64,000 bases of DNA from Lichenostomus cassidix (Eukaryota > Chordata > Aves > Passeriformes > Meliphagidae): contig CM039182.1 of NCBI GenBank assembly GCA_008360975.2, positions 103,695,443-103,759,442 of the forward strand, written 5' to 3'. The notes under the pieces are model-generated. The model had not been told where the DNA came from. It made no database searches and worked only from the letters and a program-made list of their open reading frames with translations. A program made the translations under genes and the position numbers. This document shows positions 37,070 through 49,565 of the stretch, piece by piece; positions within the stretch are counted from its first letter, which is position 1; the number at the start of each line of letters is the position of its first letter.

Positions 37070-37372
37070 GCTTGCTGAAAGGAAAAGAGGAAACAGCCTC
37101 AAGCTGTGTCAGGGGAGATTCAGGCTGGGAATCAGGAAGAATTTCTTCACTGAAAGGTTTGTCAAGAATTGGAATGGTGGTAGAGTTGCCATCCCTAGGA
37201 GTGTTCAAGAAAGAACTGCACATGGGACTTAGTGATGTGGTCTAGTTTATATGATGGTGCCCAGTCAAAATTTGAACTCAATGGTGGTCTAGTTTATGGT
37301 GGTGTTCACTCAAAGTTTGGAGATCTTTTCCAACCTTAATGATCCTATGATTCTATTCTATGATCCTGAAGG
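37070..37372 (+). mobile_element. CR1 LINE 3' end with internal duplication
   Basis: Blocks are in CR1 order: 'gaaaggaaaagaggaaacag' (37077), 'ggaagaatttcttcactgaa' (37135), 'ttgccatccctaggagtgtt' (37186), and the terminal 'gatcttttccaaccttaatg' (37322) followed by two copies of the 'attctatg' tail. Between 37222 and 37320 the segment 'gtggtctagttta..gtca' is present twice, the second copy lacking a few bases. Ordinary CR1 has it once. The copy is 5'-truncated and non-coding. Confidence 0.85.
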
Positions 37373-39803
37373 CAGTTCTCTTAGCTACAAGTAACTTTTT
37401 TTTCACTTTGTAATTCACCTTTTTTCCTCATTGTTATGTGACTTAGTTGTTGTCTCACCTGTTAGTTTCTGCTAGAATTTCTTATCACAAATTACAGATT
37501 TCAAATAACAAGTGAGCTGAGAAGTGATAGTGAGATGTCAGCCTTCATTGTTCTTATCCTCTGCTGCCTTTGATGTCGAGGAATGTTTTATCACAGATAA
37601 GAGTGGAGCACTTCAGTTCACTGTAGATGCCATTCCTGCTCTGAATAGGTCCCACCATTTCTTTCCTCATCTCACCCTACATCTCGTTGTGGCTGGACTA
37701 ACATATAATGCTTTTCAAAACCTTATCTTGAACAACACTGTTTCACAACAGTAATAGTACCACTTTCATGCTAACAGAAACCACTTTGTTAACCCAAAGA
37801 GAACATAAGTTACTGTGGAGATTCGTGGGGGTTTTTGCATTTTTTTTCCAAAGATTTCTCGTTGCAATAGTTTTTATTTGTTTTCCAAAAGAACTTACTG
37901 AGGATAAACTGAGTTGTAAGGCATGGTATGGGGGATGAAGTATTGAGGCTAGGCAATGCATCTATCTACTCAGTGCTGGATAAGAGCAATATTAGGACAA
38001 TAGGATTAATGAGTTTGAGTGAGTCAAATAACCTTTCCTCATTTGCAAGGAACAGCTTTGTTCCTGTGATTCAGTTGATTGCTCAGTAAAGGTTGTGCAG
38101 CTCATTTGCCATATTTTTTACACCAGAAATTAATAAACGAGGCCAGAGTGTTCTGAATCTACTTGGTGACCCTCTGGTAAGCAATTTTAGCTACCTGCCA
38201 ACTATTTGAATGAAAGCTTGCATGACTGAACTCTTCCAGCGTCACAGTAAGGAATGATACACAAAGTCACTCAAGAGTGTCAATCACACCTTCAAACAGC
38301 TTGTTCCACAGATAGTTGTGTGTCCCTCAGCACCTACATCTTCTCAAAAAAACCCTGGATAGCAAGACACTGCTGAAGTATAGAGCCGACTTCTGCTGAG
38401 AGATGGAGGGAGGGTTGTTGCTTCATTTTGGTATATTTTATATACAGAACATGACTGCAAACAGGGAGAAAAGGCATATATTAAACTCAATATATGAATC
38501 CAATATGACTTACCTGAACAAAACAAAAAAATTAGGAGGAAGGAAGCTTTTCAAAGATGCTATCTTGTCTTCACGGTCCTCTCAGAACAGAGAAAATGTC
38601 AAAACTTTTGGAAATATGTCTTTTTTAGCCAGTTTTATCCAGAGATTTACACAACCTCCAGGTACATTTCTTAAGAGCCCTGAAATCCTGATTATTCAAT
38701 CTATGCTGGCACTGTCCTCTGGCCTATATGTGCAGGTGTCCCTCACAGGGAAAGAAAAGTATGTGGGAGATACAGACAGGTGCCCATGCAGGTCTTTTCC
38801 CTATACAAAAGTGGGGTCCAGCAGTTTTGAATCTCTTCCCTTGTTAAATGCAGCTATTTTTAGAGGACTGTGATGAAGAGAAGGGATTTGACCATGTCTG
38901 AGGAGGTTTGACAAGCTGTAATTGCTTTCTAATCTCTTAACAATACATGCTTGAAATTATGCATATGCTTAAGTGATTCGCTGAATTTGAGCTACAGTGG
39001 AAAATCAAGCAAATGGTTTGGAAGGATATCTTCATATATGAGGATATTAGCTATGTAAGGTTAGAGTAATCAGGCAGTGATAGATGCCCCAAGTTCTAGT
39101 GCACATTTATCTCTTCTGTTTCTTACTGTTTCCCACCTAAATTTTATAAAATATTTTCATGGTTTCAGGGCACTTTTCCCTTAACCATCTTCTCCTGTAA
39201 GAGATACCAGAAAACCCTACCATGACATGCATATGCTACAGTGATACAAATCTTTTGTTTCCCTTTCTCTTGGTTACCAGAATGGGCTTTTATTTTCAGT
39301 AATGCTGTATGCTCTTTCAGATGACAATAATGTAAATTGATATATACCCTGAAAGGATAAATAAGGGTACTGACACATAGCAGCTGATTGACAGGAACTG
39401 TTTAAGCACTGTCACATGGCTGGCATGTCACTTAGTGATCAAATTCTTCTCCTGCCAGTAAAAATTACATTGATGCCTCACATGGATTTTAGCCTCTCAA
39501 TAGCACCACAGCTCCATTCACAGAATTTACTATGAATACCAGATGTTTAAAGAGATTGGACAAAGAAATCTCCTGTGCTTGGTTACTTCCTGCTTTTTTG
39601 TCATTTAAAACCATGACTAAATATATAATCATGGCATTATGTAATCAAGACTTTAGTCTGCTGAAGGTATTTAGAGAAACTTGTGTACAGTATCATCATA
39701 GCTCAAGCTGGTCAAGGAAGAAGCAGCTGCAATTTCATCTCTGTTAAAACAAGTTTCTAGAGCTCAAATTAATAAAAATGCAACCATGCTTATTTTTAAT
39801 TCA
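37373..39803. other. Unique DNA between two CR1 copies
   Basis: The largest frame (156 codons, 38403-38873 plus) has no domain, no signal peptide and no similarity that I know. A short possible exon at 38127-38176 is discussed among the findings. Otherwise it is AT-rich non-coding sequence. Confidence 0.5.
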
Positions 39804-40110
39804 TTGAATCATAGGATTATAGAATGATCAGTGTTGGAAGGGACAGTAAATATCATCTACTTCCAACTCCCCTGCCATGGACAGGGACGTCTTCCACCAG
39901 ACCAGGTTGCTCAAAGCCCCATCCAACTTGGTCCTGAACACTTCCAGAGATGGGGTATCCATTATCTCTCTGGTCAACCTGTTCCACTGTCTCACCACTC
40001 TCATAGTAAAGAATTTCTTCTTAAAATCTAACCTAAACCTACCCTACTTCAGTTTAATTCAATTACCTTTTGTCAATTCTTTCTTGAACCAAAAAAGTGC
40101 CCTTTTTAAA
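39804..40110 (-). mobile_element. CR1 LINE 3' end, minus orientation
   Basis: The left end reads 'tcataggattatagaatgat' then 'cagtgttggaagggacag', the reverse complement of the CR1 tail. Next come 'tgccatggacagggacgtct' (39872), 'ctggtcaacctgttccactg' (39971) and 'catagtaaagaatttcttct' (40002), all in antisense CR1 order. The match fades near 40110. Frames of 66 and 80 codons crossing it are repeat-derived. Orientation is opposite to the copy 2.4 kb to the left, so the pair could pair with itself if co-transcribed. Confidence 0.88.
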
Positions 40111-43100
40111 GGATACTAAGTAGATATTTTGCCTAAAATAATCCACACTCAAATCACTACTATTAAGAAGGCTGAATTTAAACTGGCTTCCTGATCATGA
40201 CAAGCATTTAAATACCAAATATGCACACCAGTCCAAATCATCACTTCCTTCATTTACTATTTCCACATTCTGCACCATAGAATGCTTTGTGAGTTGAACA
40301 AGTTGGGGCCATGAATGCAAGTTGTGCAAAGCTGCAGGCCAGTGCTGAAGAAAGGTGCCACCAACAAGCAGCAAGGAGCACTCCTGCTCCAAGGAGAGCA
40401 TGCACACCAACGTGCATTTGGTGTGCCATAACTGGGGAGTTGTACCCTCCCTTCCTCTTCATGCTCACATTATTTGTCAGAGATGTAGCAGAGTCACTGT
40501 GGGAGGGAGGGAAATAAAGCAGCCAGACAAGAGACAGAGAGGCATTTGTGCATGGCATGAGGCAGTGGAGGGCTGGCAGATTTTGAGGACAGATTGACTG
40601 TTGCAGAGGTAGTTCCCATTCCTAAACCTCTGGCACTGAGGCTGCAAGAGATGTGGAAAGGCAGTGGCACACAAGGCAAAAAGGCAGGGCTGTGGAAGGC
40701 AGCATTCTGAAGGCACAGGTGGAAGGAGGGAAGGAATTTATAAATTGGCTGTACTTTGCATATTGGAAAAAGAAGGCAGTGTTGATCAGCACACACAATA
40801 TCTGGAGAGCTGAGTTTTGATAACACCAAAGGAAAAGACAGTGCAGGAGAGAAAGGCATAAAGAATTTTAGCAATGGAAAGTAAGGCATCAGCATGTACA
40901 GCACAGACCAGAGGCAGATTTGACAGAGGGGAGACTGCAGAACTGACACTATTACTATCTATTTCTGCTCACTGTGGAAATACAATATAGTAATCAGCTA
41001 ATTCTTAATCTTGTCGGCTTATTAACTTTCAGTCTAATTACATGATATAAAACTTGAAATTAACAGAACATTTATGTATTCCAGATTTGTTTATTCAAGG
41101 TTCCCTACAGCAAGCTGCAAAGGAATTACTCAAAAATTTGCAGTGAAACATTGATTAAGAAATCCTTGGGAAATAAAGTCATGACTCAAGGGAACAAAAT
41201 CCACTTCAGGGAAGCTCTGAAGATCTGGCAGTCATCAGATTTGTTAAAATCTGACTTAAATTCAATAAAGTTTTCATGAAATGAATGCACCTGTTCTGGA
41301 GCAGCTGAATGCTCGCAGGAAACCTTGAAAAACATTCAGCTTAGAAGGAGTTCTGCCAAGTGGCCTATATTTTATCTTTCTTCCATTTTGACACATTGAT
41401 ATAAAAAGCAACATCTTTGCTTCTCAGAAGTTCATCTGTCTCTTCTCATGATGATTACCCTGATGAAGTCATAGTTCTCGTGATGACAGTCATTTTACTA
41501 GAACTACATTTGATGCTGCAAACAACAGGGAATTAGTCACAGATGCTGATGGACTCTTAAGAAGCCAAGTGTTTTCGTTGAGATGCTCCCCTGTGATGAA
41601 ACCATGACAATAAAAGATCCAACACTACTGGCATGCAGAGCTATAGTGACATAAAGAAGAGTACTTTGTGATGTTTTCCTGGAGGCATCCATTTTCCATC
41701 CTGTACGTCATAAGTGATTCAAAAATAGACTAGACTCTTTTGAAAAGGATACAGAAGAAAATATATGTTCTTAGGAAAAATCAACTTATAAAAGTCTGCT
41801 TTTGATAGAGTACTTCAACATATTTCATAAACGAGAAATAAATAATAGAAGAAAATAAGTAGTAAAGTATTTTTCAGATAAAAACATGCATCATTTGCAC
41901 AAGAACAGACAAATAGCAATCTGTTCTTTCAAAACATGTGTTAAGAACAGTTTCCCTGCTCTTAACAAAAGGTAGAGAATGAGATTAAAACACCTGGACA
42001 CCTGCCTCTTAAGGAGGCAACCTTTGGTGGTAAACCATCAGCATCTTGGCATCCCACCCTATCCCAGCTATTTGAGGATGTTTGCCCTTCTTACCTTGCA
42101 GGCCACCAGCCCATTGTCAATGTCCTTTCACATTATCTGAGTCTTCACCCACTTCAGAAACTGAATGCAAAGCAAGTCCAGCCCTTACCAAGCCAGCCAG
42201 CCTGCAAACACAGCCTGCTCCTCACTGCACACAAGTATCTCCTGCTTTTCTGGCAAAATAGCTGAGCAATCTTCTAAAGAAGGGATTTCCTCCACTTCAG
42301 CCATGAGTATATGAATTCCTCAACATCTTCCTCCCCTTCCCAAGCCAACTACTGCAGACTTTCTCAGCACAACCAGCCTGATACCAGGGCTGTCTCTTAG
42401 TGCTGGGGTGATTTGTAACCTTGTGGTGTCAGGAAGAATGTCCCCTTAAAATGTCACTCCTAATTGTCTCTCTTGTCATCTAGTTCAACTTGAAGAAAAT
42501 TTTTCTTCTGAAATACATTACTCACAGGAATAAAGGTCACATGATCAGACCAAAGCCACATGATCAGCAAGAAGTGAGAAGTTTTGCTCTGCATCAAGGT
42601 TACAGTCCTTCTCAGGAACAATAATGTCTACTTAACAGATAAATAGATGCTCTCCTTCCCTAGTTGAGGCAGTAGACAAGCTCTGTTGAAGTCAAAGCAG
42701 TAAATGTGCTTTGACGTTTTGAGAAGTACTTTCAGAGCAAATTTTACAAATTGATCCCCTTTTCTAAAGCACTGCAGACTGTTGAGTTCATTGCTGTTGA
42801 GCAGAAAGAGTAAAGTGTAGCAGCACTACAGAGCCCTCATTGTATGTTGACAATGATGTTTTGACTTCAGCGCTCTCTTCATACTGTGGACAAATACTGA
42901 GTTGTCTGCCTGTCTGCTCTGTGCTGAAAGTGCTTCTGAGGTTTGAAAATACTATGTTAGAAGATATTAAAAAACCCCTCTTTATTAAATGTCACCTATC
43001 TTCTTGAAAGCTATACAGTTACTCCACAATCCAAATCTGTTTAACAACAGGAGTAAGAACTATCTCATCTTACAAAACAGCTCCTCTCTTCAATTTTTGA
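40111..43100. other. Unique DNA, purine-rich on the plus strand at 40500-40950
   Basis: From about 40500 to 40950 the plus strand is markedly richer in A and G than in C and T, which leaves the minus strand with few stops and so yields long minus frames (151 and 102 codons). Those translations are dominated by Ser, Pro, Leu and Cys, as expected from pyrimidine-rich codons, and are not credible proteins. The rest is ordinary AT-rich DNA. Confidence 0.5.
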
Positions 43101-43102
43101 AG

Positions 43103-43228
43103 TGCAGAGCTAAGTACCAAATGGTATCTCTGATGAAAAATGACGAACTGAATCTGGATTTTGACCAGCAGGATGCACTGATTTCACAACTACAGGCCTC
43201 TTTGGAACACACTGGCTCATCTGAACAG
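43103..43228 (+). other. Candidate internal coding exon (weak)
   Basis: A 42-codon open block starts after a pyrimidine-rich 'ctcctctcttcaatttttgaag' acceptor and ends at a strong donor, CAG followed by GTAAAC. It would be phase 0 at both ends. The translation includes YQMVSLMKNDELNLDFDQQD and then ALISQLQASLE, which looks like a short acidic helix or coiled-coil segment. An alternative acceptor (tgcag) would start it at 43108. The reading frame also stays open upstream to 42989, so the acceptor is not needed to explain it. I cannot name a protein family, and an open block of this size arises by chance fairly often. Confidence 0.25.
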
Positions 43229-43229
43229 G

Positions 43230-46200
43230 TAAACGTCATCCATTAGGAGCTAAACTTAGACCAGCAATTTCATGTATGGCATGAAATATAGAGATTGTTT
43301 CACCACTGCAGATGGGTGGAACCATTAGCACACTGATCAAATTATCCCAAATTTGTATTCTTTATTAAATAGTTCCTACCTCAGTCTGATACAGAAGAGA
43401 TCTCTTCCCTCAATGAATACTGTGCAAAGTACTCTTCTCAGGCCACATGCCCTGCTGACCCAAATGAAGTCAGGGATTTCCAGGCTCCCAATCCAGTGCA
43501 GCTGCTAGGTAGCACATGAGAGCCAGCTTTCTCAGCTTGCAGTCATGCCCATGATGTGCAGATCCCTGCCCATCCAGGGAAACTTCAGTGCTGTGCCTCT
43601 TCATCCCTTTATGTGAGGTGCCTGAGAGGCCTCAAACTTGGCACATTACCCAGCACAAAGGACAGTGCTTATGACACCATTTTAAGGTTCTGAACATGAA
43701 AGAACAAACTCTGTTCCTCATGTAAATGTGGTAAGAAACAGCTTTTGCAAATATATCCAGGATGACTGGTAAAAGATGTAAATGAGCTTCCATAACCCCT
43801 CATGCTGTAACAAGCTTTACTTTACTACTGCCCTTGCTTTCTATAGCAGAAAAATCTTACTCTGAATTTTAGTTATCCCACTATCACCACTAGCAACAGG
43901 AGCATATTTGGTCTGGTAATTCATTTCTGAAGCTGCTGTGGGGTAGCCATAGGAGGGATTTGTAAGCTACTGTTTTTCCTGACCATGTTATAACAGAAAT
44001 CAATTGTTCCTCTAACAGAAGACATCTCAGAGGACAAAATAATGCAAGATCTGAAATGCATCCTAGTTAGTTTCTCTGTCTCTGTATCTTTGACAGATGA
44101 CAGGGAAAAATTCAATTTAAAGAAAGAAGAGGCCCACTGGAGTCATCCACAGGTGGCTATGTTTTTACCCTACTCACCCCACAGGAACAGGGACACCACT
44201 GAAAAATTCTTTAACCTTTCCAGACAGTATGGCAGACAACTCAAAGAACTGAAATTTCACTGTGCCAATAGATTGTGAGCACAAGGAGGGTTTATAATGA
44301 AGTTTTTCACCCATTCTAGCTACATAAAAGTCCCCTTCAGCAAAGTCCCCTTCTGACAGCTGTATCTTGCAAGAAAGTAAGGATGACAAGACAACTTGTG
44401 AAAGATGTTGGGAAGGGGCAGGGGCAACAAGGGGGAGTGAAGTGGAGCTTCCTGTGCAAGGAGAGAGGGTGGACCTGAGGATCATCTTAGCTGAATTAAA
44501 TCACACTGGCAGATGTACTCATACCTGCTGTGATCTCCACTGAGAAGATACAGACGTAAAAGATAAACCCAAATTACCTTTTATCAGGTTATGTTGCAAA
44601 GTTGAGGGGTGGCATTAGGATGATTGGAGGCTTCTCAGAGCACTCCAACGCAGTGATAAAGTAGAACATTGAAAATGCAGCAAGCAGAATAGTTCTCTCA
44701 TCTGAATCTAATGAATTCACTAATCTCGTTGCTGTAATTTTCTTTCAAGATATTGGTGGAATAAGTGGGTACCTGGGGAACCAGTACTACTTGTGGAATC
44801 CAGAACTTCTGCTGTTTGTTTATTGGTGTGTGTGGGAAAGTGTTTTTCATGGGTGTATTTATATGATGGCTTTAAATACTTATACTTACTTAGGGACTGT
44901 AACTACTGTTATAAATGGTAAATTGTCATTAGGTCATCTTCCTGATGCATCCCAGATTAAAGCTAATGCCTTTCAGGCAGGTGCTATTAAATTAATACCA
45001 CCTACCACCATCTGACAGGTATCCACTAATCAAAAATGTGTTGTCTTCTCTGTTTAGATCAACTTTAGTTCCTTCTGGGTAGAAAGATAATCCCATGAGT
45101 AGTCCAAATGTTTTCAGATGTGTGGGGTTATGCAGGCCAGAAACAAGAAGGAAATTACTTGTTCCCCTTAATTATAACTACAGTTTGTATTTGAGTAGGA
45201 CTTTTATTAGGTGGTAAAACTTTGTACTTTGCACTTTTTCTTTGCAAACATAAAATTTGAATTGCCAATTTTGATGCTGTAACAGAGCAAGTGGTGTCAA
45301 TTTTCTACGCCTTTTGGGGGTTAAAAGGCTTTTTCAGGGATGTAAACAATTCTGTTCATAAAATGGCTAAATTTCCTCCAATGCCCAAATAAGTGGCTGC
45401 TCAAGAACACCAGGGTGATTTGGGCCTGGTTAACCAGGAGCTCAGTTGCCGACATTCCACTTATAGTTTACCACACTGAAAACTGAATGGGTTAGAAAAA
45501 AAGCAGCTGGGCATAAGTTAATTTTAAATTTCTTTTGAATGGGGTTGTGGTATTTCTTTGTATTAGAAAAGACTGAAATATTGAAGTGCACTTTCTTCAC
45601 AACCCATTTTGCGTATGATGGGACCCATGAGTTTCACAGAATAAAGGAGTGCCTGCATTTCCATTTCTATTTGTGGGTAACAATAGTTTTTTGCTTCTAT
45701 ATTTTAGACTTATTAACCAAGTATGGTCAAAGAACAACTGTATTTTGTAATATGAGGTATTCCCTCATCTCTAGTAAGGAGACAAATATTCTGATTTATT
45801 TTCACTAGAATTGTCTAACCTAGGCAAGTCACATAGGAGTATTTTAGTACAGCATACTCTTCAGACAAAAGAAACAAGCCTCTTGACAATGAGTTAGTTG
45901 ACAGATGTCAATTTTAAACAAGATTATCACACATCCCAAGAGATTGAAATTATTACAGAGATAGCATTTGGAACACAGATCAGTCTTCTAAAGAAAAAAA
46001 GGAGTTAGAAGCAGCTGAAATGGAAATGGAGGATCCATACAGGCAATATAACCAGTCCTCCATCCTTTGAAACAGACCTGACATACCATTCCAGAACAAC
46101 ATGAATAAAACCACCTCATATGTCTTCTTGGGTCAAAGCCTGTCCTCTCAAAGAGTACATGGAAATAAAAGATATTTCAGAATTCTTTGAGCTGACACTA

Positions 46201-47640
46201 AGCTTTTCACAGTATCCATGCAAAAGAGAATCTCTGACTATGCTGGAAAATTGATATTTTAATTTTTTTAATATATAGCTTCTTACACACACACATCCCT
46301 ACAACTCTGGATAGTCCAAGTGTGTGCAGGTACATGCGTAAAGCAGATTGATGAAAACTTTTGATCTGTCAAGTGTGTGAAAGATATCAACCCATCTTCA
46401 ATGCAAAGTGCTAATTTGCTAGACATTATTCCTGATGATTTATTTTAACTCAGAGAAAAATTTTTATTTCACTGAAACCAGGGGTTATTTTCATATATTT
46501 TATTGGGATCTATTCCATTGCTAACTTTTGCTTGATGCAGCCCATCAAACTTTGTCATGCTGCATCTTTGGTAACCCTTACCACTAAGCTACCTCTGTTG
46601 TTGTTTTATTAGAGTGAATAATAATAAAGTAATGTGGTTTAAAAACACCAGAAAATGATCTTCAGAAAATCTGAAAATGAAGCATAATTCCTCTACACCA
46701 TTCCCAAACATGTAAGCAGGTAAAGAAAACAGTAATGGAAGTAATGAATGTTCAAAAATGAATGTTCAAAATAGCTCTTTCAAGTCAAATGAAAATGGGA
46801 CATATTGCAGGAATGCTGCACAAGATCATCCCATTTTTCATATCCCTAGACAACACAGCCCTGAGATAAAAACACTGAGAAGTTTGGATTAAGGTAGCCC
46901 TCTTAAGGCCTGCAGTAGGATTTTATGTTGGGATTTCTGAAGTGAGATCTGTGGCACACAGTTACAACACAGCAGAGATTTTGCAAACTGACGGAGACAG
47001 GCTTCTTCCAAGCAGCATCCCTGCACTGGCCTTCTCTCCTTCTCTGAACTTTTAGAATCTAGCACAGAGAAAAGACAAGCTGTTGATAGTATATTTGGAA
47101 ATCTCTTTGACTGAAAGCATAGACTTTTCTCCTTTCTTATTCCCCATTCAGATGGTTGGTAACAGGGAAATAGCTGTCTCATTTCTTCAAGGTCCCTCAG
47201 AAACTGGTCCAGCAGGAAACAAAAGTGAATGGCCCCATTATGCTAAGGGAGCATAATTTTAAAAATACCAGGGATGCTTTTCTTAGCCAGTAATTGCAAA
47301 TTCAATTTTAGTACACTGAATGTCAACAGGCTTCGAGGAGCAAGCGTATTGCAAGCTGGAGTTTGCCAAGTTCAAGGCAATCACAAGTGCTCTTTATTTC
47401 TCTGGTCACTCAATAATATTAGACTTCATTAAAGAGGAGAGATTGCATTGCAGAAACTGAGCCCCAGAGATAGCATCCACTTACAAATATACAGAAAATC
47501 TAAACTTGCATTGTACCATGGCAGAGTTTAAACTGCCATCAAATACAGAAAACCTGGTATTCTCATTTAATGTGTCTTTTCTACTGTGCTGTTTACAGGA
47601 TGTCAAACACAGAGAGAAAGAGTAAAATTAATAATGAAAA
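43230..47640. other. Unique AT-rich non-coding DNA
   Basis: No repeat family is recognised. A 15-base direct duplication (aatgaatgttcaaaa) lies at 46745-46774 and a short CA run at 46286-46296. Open frames reach 103 codons only and overlap on opposite strands at 44042-44485. Confidence 0.5.
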
Positions 47641-47644
47641 GAAG

Positions 47645-47669
47645 GGTTGTAAAATTAGATTTTACAACC
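47645..47669. repeat. Perfect 11-bp inverted repeat with 3-base loop
   Basis: Arms 'ggttgtaaaat' (47645-47655) and 'attttacaacc' (47659-47669) are exact reverse complements around 'tag'. It sits about 30 bases left of a CR1 insertion. There is no T-run or gene end nearby to suggest a terminator, and the arm is too short for a microRNA precursor. Confidence 0.85.
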
Positions 47670-47696
47670 ACACTATGTTTATAGAATCTAATCCAT

Positions 47697-48195
47697 AGAT
47701 CATAGAATGATTTGGGTTGAAGGGTCCTTAAAGACCATCTAGTCCCAAGCGCCCTGCCATAGGCAGGAGCACCTTCCACTAAACCAGTTTTCTCAAAGCC
47801 CCTTCCAACCTGTCCTTGAACACCTCCAGGGATGCAGCATCCCCAGCTTCTCTGGGCAATCTGTTCCAGTGCCTCATCACCCTCACAGTAAAGAATTTCT
47901 TTATCTGATATCTGACCCAAAGCTACCCACTGTCAGTTTAAATAGTTCCTCTCTGTCCTGTCCCTATGTGTCCTTGTAATAAGTCCCTCCCCACCTCTCA
48001 TAGGCCCCCTTTAGGTACCAAAAGGTTCTCCCAGGTCTTTCCAGAGCTGTCTCTTCTCCAGGCTGAGCTACCCCAGTTCCCTCCATTTGTCTTCATAGGA
48101 GAGGTGCTCCTGCCCTCTGATCATCTTCATGGCCCTCCTCTGGACTCAGCAGAGCAGATCTGTATCCTTCTTGTGCTGGGGACCCCAGAGCTCAA
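47697..48195 (-). mobile_element. CR1 LINE 3' part, minus orientation
   Basis: This is the best preserved CR1 in the window. 'catagaatgatttgggttga' (47701) is the antisense tail, followed by 'tgccataggcaggagcacct' (47755), 'cacctccagggatgcagcat' (47821), 'cacagtaaagaatttcttta' (47884), 'tctcttctccaggctgagct' (48050) and 'gtgctggggaccccagagct' (48172), in correct antisense order. It is 5'-truncated on the minus strand. Frames of 85 codons (plus, 47966-48223) and 105 codons (minus, 47603-47920) are repeat translations. Confidence 0.95.
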
Positions 48196-48199
48196 GGCT

Positions 48200-49129
48200 C
48201 TTACTGTTAAAAAAATAGTATGAACTTTAATTTCATTGTGCAAAGGATTGGACCTTTTCACCTCAACATCTCAGGGTGCTTTATGTGAAGCTCCACCCCA
48301 CAGCAGCTTAAATGCTGCTATGAATTCCCAGTGGTATCAAGCACAGCAGCACTCTCTGGTAGAGCTAAAATAAAAACAAATGTGTAAAGAAAGCTCACAG
48401 CCCTGTGCTGCACCTGAGGTATGCTGTCACCCTCACTGCTTGCAACAGAGCCATGCTTGCCCCACCAAGAGACACAAATGCATGCACTGATCTCATGTTT
48501 CTAAACATGCATATAAATTAATGTCTAAGACCTCCAGTTACTTGGAACATATTTCCCCTATTTGCCATCTTTAATTCCAGACAAGGAACAGTATTTCACG
48601 CCTTTTTATTTAAATTACAAACTTGCCATTAATTTATAAATTATGGGTGTACTGATTTTAGTGAAAGCAAAATTATGCACCTGGAATGGAGAAAACATCT
48701 ATACTAAAGATGATTAACTATTCATGTTTGTCTCTGCCTTTTGAATACACATTCTGTCTCCCAAGAGATCAGGGATCAACCTCTACTTAGATATTTCATC
48801 CTTGCCTTTGGCATTAAAACCCTACCCCCTTCAAGCACTGTCTTAGTAATGTGCTTTATATTTAAAGGAATAAAAATAACAATGAAATGAATGATTAGAC
48901 ATGTTATATATGGCATTCAGTGATGGGAAAGAATGAGATAGTAGAAAAGCTGCATTATATTTATACTGCTTCCTTATGCTTACTTTTTTGTTCCAAGAAT
49001 AAGATGCTTTCTCTTTTACATTCTTATTGTGCTTTGTGGCAATCATTATTCAGGGAATGAAGCATTTTAATGACTTTAAAATTAATTTAGTAGTCTCAGC
49101 CTAGCTCCCAGTGAACACGTGTCCACATC
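48200..49129. other. AT-rich unique DNA between two CR1 fragments
   Basis: Nothing is recognised. The block around 48580-48720 is very AT-rich and unusually free of simple repeats, similar in texture to conserved non-coding elements, but this cannot be tested here. Confidence 0.45.
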
Positions 49130-49150
49130 AAAAAAAAAAAAAAAAAAAAA
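49130..49150. repeat. A21 homopolymer
   Basis: Twenty-one A directly left of the ancient CR1 segment. Because the CR1 there is antisense and CR1 elements end in a short tandem repeat and not poly(A), the tract is more likely a microsatellite or the tail of an unrelated insertion. Confidence 0.9.
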
Positions 49151-49199
49151 GCCCACTAATTGGCAGTCTCATTGGCATTCACAGCACAGAAGCCTGGAA

Positions 49200-49565
49200 C
49201 TCCATAGACTTTAAAGCCAGAAGTGACCATTGTAATCATCTAGTCTGACAGGTCATGGGACTTCCCTGAATTAATTATTGCTTCAAATCTCAATAGCTGC
49301 AATATACCTCAAGCCTTTTTTTTGCTAAAACATCCAACGTCAATTTTCAGGTTTCAAGTAATGGAAAATCCACTACAATTCTCATTTAGGTTATTCTATG
49401 GGCTGACTGTGCTGCTTGTTAAAAAGAAGAAAAAAAGTATATCTAAAAAAACCCCACACACCAGATCTCAAATTTCATTTGAATTTTTGTGCTATGAGCT
49501 TTAATTTTAGTTAATATCTTACACCTTTGTTTGCTAAAGTGAAGAATCCTACTTTCAAATTATTA
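49200..49565 (-). mobile_element. Ancient CR1 LINE fragment, antisense
   Basis: The plus strand runs 'catagactttaaagccagaa' (49203), 'ccattgtaatcatctagtct' (49227), 'gtttcaagtaatggaaaatc' (49351) and 'acacctttgtttgctaaagt' (49521). This matches in order the reverse complement of an old CR1 3' region known from turtles, crocodilians and birds. It is diverged beyond any coding function. A minor 60-codon frame (49322-49504) lies inside it. Confidence 0.7.

Noticed and set aside
38403..38873. 156-codon plus-strand frame
   Set aside because: Unremarkable composition and no family likeness; no promoter or polyadenylation context.
40494..40949. 151-codon minus frame
   Set aside because: Produced by purine strand bias that removes stops from the minus strand; the Ser/Pro/Leu-rich translation is typical of such sequence.
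41447..41560. Possible C/D box small nucleolar RNA (several 'tgatga' words)
   Set aside because: No properly placed D box with a closing terminal stem was found.
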